From the NCBI GenBank assembly GCA_903951425.1, contig CAJBBX010000155.1, forward strand, positions 1 to 50,247: a stretch of DNA of 50,247 nt, read 5' to 3'. The position numbers and the translations under genes were made by a program. The notes under the pieces are model-generated. The model did no database searches. It was not told where the DNA came from and worked only from the letters and a program-made list of their open reading frames with translations. This document shows, one piece after another, positions 16,046 to 24,237 of the stretch (its first letter is position 1; every line of letters starts with the position of its first letter). This DNA is from an uncultured Chthonomonas sp. (GTDB lineage: Bacteria > Armatimonadota > Chthonomonadetes > Chthonomonadales > CAJBBX01).

Positions 16046-16576
16046 CTACTTGGGTGCGAGTATCATCGTCATGGTCCGGCCTTCCATGGACGGCGGCTTC
16101 TCAACCACTGCCACGTCCGTCGAGGCCTCCACAACCCGGTCCAGAAGTCGCCTTCCGAACTCGGGATGGGTGATCTCGCGGCTCCGGAACCTGACGGTCA
16201 CCTTCACCTTGTCCCCATCCTGAAGAAACTTCATGGTGTTCTTGAGCTTGAACTCAAGGTCATGATCGTCGGTGCCCGGCCTGAGGAAGAGCCCCTTCAG
16301 GTCGCCACCTTTCTGTTTCTTCTGGGATTCCCTGTCGCGCTTGCCTTGCTCGTACTTGTAGCGGCCGTAGTCCATGACGCGGCAGACGGGAGGCGCAGCC
16401 TGAGGAGCCACCTCGATCAGATCGAGGCCACGCTCCTTGGCTAGTGCCAGGGCCTGCCGAACTTCGATGATACCGAGCTGCTCGCCGTCTTCACCGATCA
16501 GGCGTACGTCCCGCACCCGCGGGTACTCCCGGGAGAAGCGCAGGATCTGCTCATTGACGCGGAAATCTTTGTTGAT
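16046..16576 (-). CDS. infC: Translation initiation factor IF-3, AUC start
   Basis: IF-3 checks start-codon pairing on the 30S subunit and keeps subunits apart. A full-length 176-residue product results if translation starts at an ATC codon at 16576-16574: the frame upstream of the first GTG (16516) reads INKDFRVNEQI and continues LRFSREYPRVRDVRLIG, which is the conserved IF-3 N-terminus. There is no in-frame ATG, GTG or TTG between 16516 and the upstream stop at 16631. A GGGGGT ribosome binding site lies seven bases before the ATC. E. coli and other bacteria use AUU for infC as part of autoregulation, so a non-AUG start is expected. The linker and C-terminal domain (FRSREITHPEFG; VEKPPSMEGR) are intact. 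Confidence 0.93.
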   Translation of the reverse strand: MNKDFRVNEQILRFSREYPRVRDVRLIGEDGEQLGIIEVRQALALAKERGLDLIEVAPQAAPPVCRVMDYGRYKYEQGKRDRESQKKQKGGDLKGLFLRPGTDDHDLEFKLKNTMKFLQDGDKVKVTVRFRSREITHPEFGRRLLDRVVEASTDVAVVEKPPSMEGRTMTMILAPK

Positions 16577-16616
16577 GGATGGACCCCCAGTGTGGTACTC
16601 GACTCGAACGGGGTCA

Positions 16617-16645
16617 AGTATACCAGACCCCTACGGGCAAGTCAA
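16617..16645 (-). promoter_or_regulatory. Sigma-70-type promoter for infC operon
   Basis: On the minus strand TTGACT (16645-16640) and TATACT (16622-16617) are separated by exactly 17 bases. The predicted start near 16610 gives a leader of about 35 bases before the AUC start of infC. It lies just beyond the 3' end of rnpB. Confidence 0.8.
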
Positions 16646-16671
16646 ACGGCCCGTGCGTGGCAGGCGATGGT

Positions 16672-17007
16672 GGCAGAGGGTCTATAAGCCGGGTTCTGTA
16701 TTTGTGTGGCCATCTGTCTGGGACGCGCGATTGCTCGCGGCCTCAAGCGGCTCACCCGGAGGGTCAGCGGGCAGCTTCACCCCCTCCTATCGAGCCTTGC
16801 TCCCAATGGGGTTTGGCAGGCCGGCCGGTCTCCCGGCCGCCGGTGCGCTCTTGCCGCACCATTTCACCGTTGCCGCCGAAGCGGCTGTGTCTTTTCTGTG
16901 CCACTTTCCGTCGGGTCGCCCCGCCCGGACGTTATCCGGCATCGTGCCCTGTGGAGCCCGGACTTTCCTCCCCGGCCGAAGCCGGAGCGGCCACCCAACC
17001 CTCTGCC
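16672..17007 (-). ncRNA. rnpB: RNase P RNA, bacterial type A
   Basis: Catalytic RNA of RNase P, which matures tRNA 5' ends. Read on the minus strand, the universal blocks are present: GAGGAAAGTCCGGGCTCCAC near the 5' end, GGTGAAATGG in the middle, GAGCAAGGCTCGATAGGAGG, and ACAGAACCCGGCTTATAGAC at the 3' end. The ends pair as P1: GGCAGAGGGT (from 17007) with ACCCTCTGCC (to 16672). Length about 336 nt. The exact 3' end could extend a few bases. It lies immediately upstream of infC on the same strand. Confidence 0.96.
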
Positions 17008-17014
17008 GTTCGTG

Positions 17015-17020
17015 ATTGTA
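17015..17020 (-). promoter_or_regulatory. Minus-10 box of rnpB
   Basis: TACAAT on the minus strand ends seven bases before the first paired base of rnpB P1, the right spacing for a start at or near 17007. The -35 region is weak (TTCTAC at about 18 bases). Confidence 0.55.
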
Positions 17021-17045
17021 GCACCGCAGGTCCAACCGGTAGAAT
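17016..17045 (+). promoter_or_regulatory. Promoter for the CoA-binding protein gene
   Basis: TTGTAG at 17016-17021 and TAGAAT at 17040-17045 with an 18-base spacer. It overlaps the rnpB promoter on the other strand, so the two units share a compact divergent control region. Confidence 0.5.
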
Positions 17046-17091
17046 ATTGGGACGTGACTCGCCCGCAATGGCGGGCTGGAATGAGGATCCC

Positions 17092-17538
17092 ATGGGCGAT
17101 AATACGGCACGGTTCGGCAACGAGACCGCAGCGATGTTCGGACCCGTGATCGACGCGGCGCTGGGCGCCCGCTCCGTGGCGGTGCTCGGCGCGTCACGGG
17201 ACCCGGCCAAGTACGGGCACAAGGTCTACACCTCGATGAAGCGCGCCGGGTACAAGGTGTATGCCGTAAATCCCAACGCGGATGACATCGACGGCGACCC
17301 GGTCTACCCGCAGATCGACTGCCTGCCTGAGAAGCCCGACCTGCTGGTCACGGTGACGCCGCCCTCTGCCACCGAAGTCGCGGTAGCGGCGGCGGGCGAT
17401 GCGGGCATCCGCATCGTCTGGATGCAGCCCGGTTCGGAGTCCGAGGCCGCTGTCCACCTGGCGCGCGCCCACGGCATGCAAGCCGTCTATGGCGGCCCCT
17501 GTGTGATGGTGGCGGTAGCCACTCGCTCATGGAAATGA
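17092..17538 (+). CDS. CoA-binding domain protein (YccU-like)
   Basis: 148-residue single Rossmann-type CoA-binding domain: SVAVLGASRDPAKYGHKVY with the glycine-rich nucleotide loop, YAVNPNADDIDG, PDLLVTVTPP and a C-terminal YGGPCVMV. The same fold forms the alpha-part of ADP-forming acyl-CoA synthetases; the single-domain form is widespread and its role is not established. The ATG at 17092 is preceded by GAGGA; an in-frame ATG at 17068 is a possible earlier start. Transcribed away from rnpB. Confidence 0.85.
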   Translation: MGDNTARFGNETAAMFGPVIDAALGARSVAVLGASRDPAKYGHKVYTSMKRAGYKVYAVNPNADDIDGDPVYPQIDCLPEKPDLLVTVTPPSATEVAVAAAGDAGIRIVWMQPGSESEAAVHLARAHGMQAVYGGPCVMVAVATRSWK

Positions 17539-17575
17539 GCGCCACCCTATCCTGACAAAGTCAGAGGAGAAGCCA

Positions 17576-18580
17576 ATGGTACGATGGGTAGCGGCCGGAC
17601 TGGCCGCCGCAAGCCTTGCCGCAACGACGCCCGCCTGGGCGACGGCCAAGTACGCCGCCAAGGAGAAGAAGGCGTGCACCTACTGCCACGTCGCAGCAGA
17701 CAGCACGAAGCTGAACGCCAAGGGAACCTACTACAAGGCGCACAAGCTCAGCCTCGCCGGCCTCCCTCCCGCCTACGTCTCCTCTTGGCGCGTCGAAGCG
17801 CCCGCAGACGCGCGTCGAGCGGCCCTACTGGATGCCGACGGGAAGCATAGCATGCGTGTGGCCACGCTGGGCGCCGGCACCACGCTCACGCTGCACAAGA
17901 TCGCCGACGGCAAGACGGCCACCGATACCACCGTCGACCTCGGCCCGAAGGCCGCGCAGTTCGTGGCCGGCTCCTTCGCCGGCAACACGTCGGCGGGGTG
18001 CATCCTGGTGCCGGGAGCCGTCTACGTGAAAAAGGGCGACGCCTACTCCAAGATCGCATCGCCCTCCGTAGAAGCCATTACCGGCAGCGTTCGGTTCACC
18101 GACGGCGCCGAGTGCGCCTTCTTCTTCGACGGCGCCGGCCAACCGGCAGTCTGGACCGTTAAGCCCGACGCCGCCGACGGACTCGGCTACGGCCCCTCCA
18201 TGGTGATGCCCGACCAGGGCGCCGGGACCTACTCGTGGCTGACTGCCAAGATGCCCGTGGATGCCCTGGCTGCCTTGGGCTGGCCCAGCGACCTGATCAA
18301 GACGGGCATCTTCGGCCTGGTCGATGCGCGGGCGGACAACACCCTCTCGGCCTGGGTCATCATGGGTGAGGGCGCCGAAGCCAAGATCGTCCTCACCGAT
18401 ATGGCCGCCATCGCCACGGGTTCGGTAAAGCCCCTATGGACCAGCCCCAAGCTGGCGGGCTCGGTGCTTGATGTCACATACGGGTTGGACCCGAAGGACG
18501 GGAAGACCTGGGGCTTCCTCGTGCTGACTGCCGGCAAGGACAACACGGGCAGGACGCTGGAGTTCTTCGCCCTCGACTAG
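17576..18580 (+). CDS. Secreted protein with one CxxCH haem-binding motif
   Basis: 334 residues with a clear signal peptide (about 1-22, cleavage near AWA) followed by KKACTYCHVA: Cys34, Cys37 and His38 form one c-type haem attachment site. The segment after it (LNAKGTYYKAHKLSLAGLP) resembles the short cytochrome-like motif of exported Armatimonadota and Planctomycetes proteins. The remaining about 270 residues are beta-rich (many VYxK, GxV strands) and may form a propeller-like domain; I do not recognise the family. AGGAG six bases before the ATG supports the start. The role could be electron transfer or a structural metal or haem sensor; neither is shown. Confidence 0.8.
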   Translation: MVRWVAAGLAAASLAATTPAWATAKYAAKEKKACTYCHVAADSTKLNAKGTYYKAHKLSLAGLPPAYVSSWRVEAPADARRAALLDADGKHSMRVATLGAGTTLTLHKIADGKTATDTTVDLGPKAAQFVAGSFAGNTSAGCILVPGAVYVKKGDAYSKIASPSVEAITGSVRFTDGAECAFFFDGAGQPAVWTVKPDAADGLGYGPSMVMPDQGAGTYSWLTAKMPVDALAALGWPSDLIKTGIFGLVDARADNTLSAWVIMGEGAEAKIVLTDMAAIATGSVKPLWTSPKLAGSVLDVTYGLDPKDGKTWGFLVLTAGKDNTGRTLEFFALD

Positions 18581-18590
18581 CGCAACCGCG

Positions 18591-18626
18591 GGATGCCTGC
18601 CCGGCTTCGCCGCCGGACAGGCATCC
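18591..18626. terminator. Perfect hairpin after the CxxCH protein
   Basis: GGATGCCTG (18591-18599) pairs with CAGGCATCC (18618-18626), with an inner CCGGC/GCCGG pairing. No T-tract follows, so it is a weak intrinsic terminator or a processing/stability hairpin. Confidence 0.45.
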
Positions 18627-18706
18627 GCCTATGGATCAGGTGGATCGCGTCGAAGGTCAGGGCCGGCCAGCCGGAGCCGTTTGCTGCCGAGGATTTGAGG
18701 TGTTCG

Positions 18707-19966
18707 ATGCCGAGACTAGGACCGATCGTGTGGTTTGCTGCGCTCATGGCCTCCATGTGGCCGAACCCGTCGTCAGGGCAGTTCTACCTCCAGCCCGGCG
18801 AGCGAGTGGTCCTCTATGGGGACAGCATCACGGAGTTGGACAAGTGGCCCATGGTGCTCGAGACCTTCGTCGCGACGCGCATGCCCGCGCACCGATGCCG
18901 ATTCTTCAACGTGGCATGGTCCGGTGAGACAACCTGGCACAGCGCCGGCGGCACCGTCGATGTCCGCATCAACCGGGACGTGGCGCCGCGTCTGCCCGAC
19001 GTCATTGTGATCCTCCTGGGCTCAAACGACGGCCGGTATGTCCCCTTCTCTGCCGACCGCTTTGCGGCATACGCGACGGGTTACCGCAACCTCTTGGCCA
19101 AGATGAGCTATGCGTGCCCCGGCGTTCGATTTACACTGAGCACGCCACCGGCTTACGATGACGTGACGCGGGAGCCCTCGTTTGACGGCGGATACAACGG
19201 GGTCATGCTGACCTACGGAACGTACGTCACCAATCTGGCGGCAGCACAGGGCCATCGTTCCGTCGACATGAATGCGCCCATGGTGAGTGCCCTGCGGTCC
19301 GTGTTGCCCGTGGACGCCACCTGGGCCAAGCTCCTGATCGGCGATCGGATTCATCCCGGCGAAGGGATGAGCCTGGCCATGGCGGGGGCGGTGCTCACCG
19401 GATGGAAGGCGCCAGGAACCGTCACCGACGTCGAGCTCTCCGCGTCCGGCGCGGTCACCAAGTCGGTCAACGCCACCGTGACGGGCATCGCCTCCACCGC
19501 CACCAGCCTCAAGTGGTACCAGACTGACGCCTGCCTACCCTACCCCGTGAACTGGGGTGACAAGGGAAGCGAACTGACCGCGGTCTACTCGGGGTTCATG
19601 GACAGCCTGAACACAGAGCGCCTGCAGATCAGCAACCTGCCGGCGTCGCGCTACCACCTGTTTATCGGTAGCTCGTACGTCGGCGACTTCACTCCGGCCC
19701 AACTCAGCGCCGGAGTGAACCTCGCGCGGTACTCCGCGACACCCATGTACAAGCAGGCCTGGCAGGTGTACCAGGCTGTCCAGACACGAGCAGCCTTCTA
19801 CCGCTCGCGCTGGCGCGGCCTGGAGTACGCCCTATCGCCCGTGGTTAGCCAACCGACCATGGACCGCGCTGTGATGTCCTTGGATGATCTGGAGACCGAA
19901 CTCGCACAGCGCATCTGGACGCTGGCACAGCCCAAGCAGCAGTACTACCAGCTCGTCGCCTTTTGA
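18707..19966 (+). CDS. Secreted SGNH/GDSL-family hydrolase with C-terminal extension
   Basis: 419 residues from the ATG at 18707 (GAGGTG upstream). A signal peptide (about 1-24) leads into an SGNH hydrolase domain: block I VVLYGDSITE with Ser40, block II FNVAWSGETT, block III ILLGSNDGR with Asn107, and block V GDRIHPGEG with Asp213 and His216. Such enzymes remove acyl groups from lipids or glycans. About 200 further residues form a separate region with a beta-rich part and a C-terminal helical part (YKQAWQVYQAVQTRAAFYRSRW), which also occurs in longer GDSL esterases. A frame extension to 18593 lacks a signal peptide and is not used. Confidence 0.85.
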   Translation: MPRLGPIVWFAALMASMWPNPSSGQFYLQPGERVVLYGDSITELDKWPMVLETFVATRMPAHRCRFFNVAWSGETTWHSAGGTVDVRINRDVAPRLPDVIVILLGSNDGRYVPFSADRFAAYATGYRNLLAKMSYACPGVRFTLSTPPAYDDVTREPSFDGGYNGVMLTYGTYVTNLAAAQGHRSVDMNAPMVSALRSVLPVDATWAKLLIGDRIHPGEGMSLAMAGAVLTGWKAPGTVTDVELSASGAVTKSVNATVTGIASTATSLKWYQTDACLPYPVNWGDKGSELTAVYSGFMDSLNTERLQISNLPASRYHLFIGSSYVGDFTPAQLSAGVNLARYSATPMYKQAWQVYQAVQTRAAFYRSRWRGLEYALSPVVSQPTMDRAVMSLDDLETELAQRIWTLAQPKQQYYQLVAF

Positions 19967-19994
19967 TGGCCAGCCCGTGAGGCACGCGAAAACT

Positions 19995-22900
19995 ATGAGG
20001 AACAAGTCACATCTGCTGCTCAATGTCGGCCTCTCCGTAGCGATCCTGGCCGGTGGTCCGGCGCCCCGCCGCGCACTGGCGGGCCTGCCGGTGCTCTTCG
20101 AGAAGAACCTGGGCCAAGCGGCGCCCGACGTGCAGATGGCCGCCCGAGGCCGCGGTTACGCGCTCCTGCTCCGGGCCGCCGACACGGTTCTCGTCTTCGG
20201 TCGACCGGGACACGCGCCGGCCACCGTGCGCATGAAGGTGCCGGGCAACCTCGCGAACGGCGCTTGGCGCGGGGAGCAAGCCACCGGCGGCACGGTCAAC
20301 AACATCATCAGCGCCGACCGGAGGCGCTGGGTCATCGGTGCGCCGCTCTTCGCGAGGGCACGTCGGAGGAACGTGGCGCCAGGCATTGACCTGGTCTTCC
20401 GCGACGGCGGCCGAACGCTGGAGTACGACTTCGTCGTCCGCCCCGGGGCGGACCCGCGCCGCGCAGCCCTGAACGTGATGGGCGGAAAGGCCACACTCAC
20501 ACGCGACGGCGGATTGACGCTGGCCACAAGCGCAGGCGCGCTTACATGGCGCAGGCCCGTCGCCTACACGGAGCGCGCCGGTAAGCGGACTATTGTGCCG
20601 TGCCGGTACAGCCTGACCCCGGTCGGCGCCGGGCAGACGAGGGTCGCCTTCCGCGTGGCTCGCGTGGACCCACATGCCACCCTTGTCATCGATCCTGCGC
20701 TGGAGTACTCATCGTTGCTGGGCGGCTCGGCCCAGGACGAGGCCCGCGCCGTGGCGACCGATGCGGCCGGCAACGCCTACGTGGCCGGCTGGACCTACTC
20801 TGCCAACCTCCCCGGTACAAGCGGGGGCATGCAGCCCGAGCGGAGCGTCGGAGGCTTCCAAGACGGGTTCGTGGCCAAGCTAACGCCAGACGGAGCCGGC
20901 ATCGTCTACGCCACCTACTTCGGCGGGACAGGGGCCGACCGCATCCTCGGACTGACGGTCGGAGCCGACGGATGTGCTTACGCCGCCGGTGTCACCGATT
21001 CGCCCGACCTGCCCACCACGGCCGGGTCGCACCGGACGGCGGGCCCAAGCGGCGCCACGGACGGCTTCGTCGTCAAGCTCAGCGCCGGGGGCTCGGCCCT
21101 GGGGTTCGGCACATACCTGGGCGGGGCGTCAGACGAGCAGATGAACGCCGTAGCGATCGATGCTGCCGGCGCGGTCGTGGTGGCCGGCTCGACCTCCTCA
21201 GTCGATTACCCGGTCACGGCGGCGGCGTTCCAGTCCACGAACAGGTCCGACTTCCTCTACAACGAGTATGACGCCTGCGTGACGAGGCTCTCAGCGACTA
21301 GCGCGGCGATGATCGCGTCCACCTATCTGGGAGGCGCCGGAGGAGACTCCGCCGGCGGCGTGGCCATCGACAGCCAGGGCCGCATCGTGGTTGCCGGCCG
21401 CACCTCATCAGCCGACTTCCCCACCGACGCAGGCGCCCTGCAGGTCGCTCTGAGCGGCGTCTCAGACGGCTTCATCGCTCGCCTCGGAGCCGACTGCACA
21501 GCCCTTGCCGGTGCAAGCCTGCTGGGCGGGTCAGGCGCCGATGAGGCCACAGGCGTGGCAGTGGCGTCCGACGACTCGCTCTGGATCACGGGCGTCACCG
21601 CCTCCGCAGACCTGCCGACCACCTCCGGTTGCCTCCAGCCATCCAATGCATCTGCGGCGCCTGCCACCCGCGACGCCTTCGTCGCGCACCTGCCGGGTGA
21701 CCTCCGTGCCCTGCTCTATGGCAGCTTCTTCGGAGGATCCGGCAACGACGTCGGCAACGGTGTGGCCGTCCTCACGTCGGGACTGGCAGCCGTATGCGGC
21801 GGCACGGCGTCCGGCAACCTGCCCACAACAGCCGATGCTGTGATGCCGGCATCGGCTGGGGGCGGCGATGCATTCCTGGCCCTGTTCAATGATGCGGGCG
21901 CCCTTGCCTACTCCAGCTACGTAGGAGGCGTCGGCATCGACGCGGCCTACGCCGTAGCTGCGGCGCCGGGCGGCGATGCAGTCGTCGTGGGTGTCAGCCA
22001 ATCAGGCGCTTTCCCGACGACGCCCTGGTCTCCGCAGACGACACCTTCCGGCAACGGCGATGCGTTCCTGGCGCGCCTACGAATGCGCGCGGCTGACGCC
22101 TGCCTGATCGTCGTGCCCGATGCCACAGCCTGGGCCGGAGCCAAGGCCACGCTGGCGGCCTACCTCATCCGCGAAGAGGACGGGGCAGGGATCGCCTACC
22201 GCACACTTACGTTCGGCATCGACGGCACGCCGCTCGCCAAAGCCGGGCCTACCGCTGACGATGGCCGGGCGGCGCTGAGCTACGCCATACCACCTGCTGA
22301 AGCGGATGCCACACAGACCATCGACGCCTCGTTCGGCGGCGACGGTATCTACACCTCCGCGTCGGCCACGGCCACCCTGACGATCTACGCCAAGGCCGAC
22401 AGCCTGGTATGGGTCCCATCGGGCAGCGCCAATGCGGGTGCACCGGCGACCCTGACCGCCTACCTCTACCGCATCGGCCCCGCGGGTTCGTTGCGCGCCT
22501 TGGGCTCGGCAACGCTCAGGTTCAGCTTGGCCGGCACCAGCGTCGGCACTGCAGTCACCAACCTGTCAGGACGCGCGGCCAGGCCTGTGACGATCGCCGC
22601 CGCCGCCGCCGGTCCCGTAGTGGTTGCCGCGCAGTTCAGCGGCAACTCAACGACCAATCCATCGACCGGCTCGAAGGCGTGGACCATCGTGCCTGCCGGA
22701 TCAGTCGAGACGTCAGACACCTGGGGCTCCTGCGGCAGCCCCGTCGCACTGAGCGCCAGGCTGACGCGCAAGAGCGATGCCGCGGCAATCGCGGGCAAGA
22801 CGATCACCTTCCGGGCAGGGGCCTGGACGGGGTCAGCCACCACCGACGCAACTGGCCGCGCCGCCACATCGTGGCTCATTCCGGTAGGCGAGGCTCAGGG

Positions 22901-24167
22901 CGTGAAGGCGCTGACCGTCACCTTCGCGGGCGGCGCCGACCTCGTGGCTGCCGGCGCGTCGGCGAGCGTGCTGGTCTACGGCAGGGCCTCGAGCTTGGCG
23001 GTCGGTAGCCTATCCTCCCCTGCGGGGCGCAGTGTAGATCTGACCGCACTCCTCACCGACGTATCCTCGGGCGCACCGGCTTCGGGCGCCGTCGTTCGGT
23101 TCGCCGTGGCGGGCGTGGCGACGGGGTCGGCTGTCACTGACGCATCCGGTGCCGCCAGGTGTACCTATGCCGTCCCGGACGCTGCACAAAGCGCCCCCTA
23201 CGCTATCAGCGCGTTGTTCGCCGGTTCTGGATCTGAGTGGTCACCGGCCGAGGGCTCAGGCGTCCTAACCGTGACGACCATGGCCACCACGCTGGCCGCC
23301 GCCAATGCTGCAGCCGCGGCCGGCGACACGGTCACGCTCACGGCCACGCTGACATCGGCGGCCGGACCCGTTGCCGGACAGTCGGTGGCCTTCCGCGTCA
23401 ACGGGACCGCCGTCGGCAACGGGCTGACAGACGCAACGGGCAAGGCGACGCGAACCCACTCAGTTCCTGCCGCCACACCCCTGGGCGAGCAGCCCATCAC
23501 AGCCGATTTCGCCGGCGATACCCAGTACGCCGCAAGCTCGGGCGCCGGCAAACTGACCATCGGTGCCCGCGCAAGGGTCGTCGGAATGGCTGCATCGGGC
23601 GCCGGCGGCGACCAGGTGACCCTTAGCGCCTACCTATTCAGCGGAACGACCGGCTACACAGGCGTGGCCGGCAAGACCCTGTCGTTCGCGCTGGCTGGTA
23701 GCGTCCTGGGCTCAGCCGTGACCGCGAGTAGCGGCATCGCCCGCTTGGCATGGGTCGTGCCTGACGGGCTCAGCGTCGGCGCGCACACCCTGACCATATC
23801 GTTTGCCGGGGACGTTGGGTGGGCCCCATCGACCTCGACGCTCACGTTCACGGTATTGGCTTACGCCAAGACCTATCTGTGGACCACCAACCGCACGGCA
23901 AAGCCCGGTACGACCGCCATCCTGGTGGCGATCCTCTATCGGCAGCATCCAAACGGAGCCCTGGTACCTCTCGCATCCAAGCGGGTGGCCTTTGAGGCGC
24001 CGGGCCTGCTGGCGCGCACGACCGTGACCACTGGTCCCGATGGCTCGGCGCGAGCCTCGTTCATCGCTCCGGCGGGCAGCGTAGCAACATGGCCGTTCAC
24101 CGCCGCCTTCGAAGCCGACGCCGCCTACACCGGCTCATCGGCAGCCGGAACCCTCACGATCAACTGA
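19995..24167 (+). CDS. Giant secreted SBBP beta-propeller protein with seven Ig-like domains
   Basis: 1390 residues. A signal peptide (about 1-29) is followed by a beta-rich N-terminal domain common to SBBP proteins (LFEKNLGQAAPDV onward, to about 235, ending TLVIDPALEYSS). Seven SBBP repeats then follow (about 238-695), each with a YLGGxxxDxxxxVAxDxxG core and a SADLPTT-type turn, matching one seven-bladed propeller. From about 700 to the end lie seven Ig-like domains of roughly 100 residues, each ending in a LTI/LTV strand, with a GxAxxxYxVP core. No sorting signal or transmembrane anchor is seen. The role is probably adhesive or structural at the cell surface. The same Ig module occurs in the protein at 29668. 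A start upstream at 19884 has no support. Confidence 0.88.
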   Translation: MRNKSHLLLNVGLSVAILAGGPAPRRALAGLPVLFEKNLGQAAPDVQMAARGRGYALLLRAADTVLVFGRPGHAPATVRMKVPGNLANGAWRGEQATGGTVNNIISADRRRWVIGAPLFARARRRNVAPGIDLVFRDGGRTLEYDFVVRPGADPRRAALNVMGGKATLTRDGGLTLATSAGALTWRRPVAYTERAGKRTIVPCRYSLTPVGAGQTRVAFRVARVDPHATLVIDPALEYSSLLGGSAQDEARAVATDAAGNAYVAGWTYSANLPGTSGGMQPERSVGGFQDGFVAKLTPDGAGIVYATYFGGTGADRILGLTVGADGCAYAAGVTDSPDLPTTAGSHRTAGPSGATDGFVVKLSAGGSALGFGTYLGGASDEQMNAVAIDAAGAVVVAGSTSSVDYPVTAAAFQSTNRSDFLYNEYDACVTRLSATSAAMIASTYLGGAGGDSAGGVAIDSQGRIVVAGRTSSADFPTDAGALQVALSGVSDGFIARLGADCTALAGASLLGGSGADEATGVAVASDDSLWITGVTASADLPTTSGCLQPSNASAAPATRDAFVAHLPGDLRALLYGSFFGGSGNDVGNGVAVLTSGLAAVCGGTASGNLPTTADAVMPASAGGGDAFLALFNDAGALAYSSYVGGVGIDAAYAVAAAPGGDAVVVGVSQSGAFPTTPWSPQTTPSGNGDAFLARLRMRAADACLIVVPDATAWAGAKATLAAYLIREEDGAGIAYRTLTFGIDGTPLAKAGPTADDGRAALSYAIPPAEADATQTIDASFGGDGIYTSASATATLTIYAKADSLVWVPSGSANAGAPATLTAYLYRIGPAGSLRALGSATLRFSLAGTSVGTAVTNLSGRAARPVTIAAAAAGPVVVAAQFSGNSTTNPSTGSKAWTIVPAGSVETSDTWGSCGSPVALSARLTRKSDAAAIAGKTITFRAGAWTGSATTDATGRAATSWLIPVGEAQGVKALTVTFAGGADLVAAGASASVLVYGRASSLAVGSLSSPAGRSVDLTALLTDVSSGAPASGAVVRFAVAGVATGSAVTDASGAARCTYAVPDAAQSAPYAISALFAGSGSEWSPAEGSGVLTVTTMATTLAAANAAAAAGDTVTLTATLTSAAGPVAGQSVAFRVNGTAVGNGLTDATGKATRTHSVPAATPLGEQPITADFAGDTQYAASSGAGKLTIGARARVVGMAASGAGGDQVTLSAYLFSGTTGYTGVAGKTLSFALAGSVLGSAVTASSGIARLAWVVPDGLSVGAHTLTISFAGDVGWAPSTSTLTFTVLAYAKTYLWTTNRTAKPGTTAILVAILYRQHPNGALVPLASKRVAFEAPGLLARTTVTTGPDGSARASFIAPAGSVATWPFTAAFEADAAYTGSSAAGTLTIN

Positions 24168-24189
24168 CCGTCTGAGCCGCCGTCGCGGT

Positions 24190-24222
24190 AAGGCCCGGCT
24201 CCGTCAGATGGGGCCGGGCCTT
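24190..24222. terminator. Bidirectional terminator between convergent giant genes
   Basis: AAGGCCCGGC (24190-24199) pairs perfectly with GCCGGGCCTT (24213-24222) around a 13-base loop. TT then CCTCTT follows on the plus side. It lies between the SBBP protein stop and the stop of the gene on the minus strand. Confidence 0.8.
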
Positions 24223-24237
24223 CCTCTTGCCATCCGC

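Noticed and set aside
16577-16620. tRNA-like TTCGAGTC arm near the infC leader
   Set aside because: No acceptor stem, anticodon arm or CCA end can be built around it; it lies between a clear promoter and the infC start.
20695-24165. Tandem repeats as a possible CRISPR or satellite array
   Set aside because: The periodicity is that of protein repeats (SBBP and Ig-like); DNA repeats diverge freely at codon third positions.
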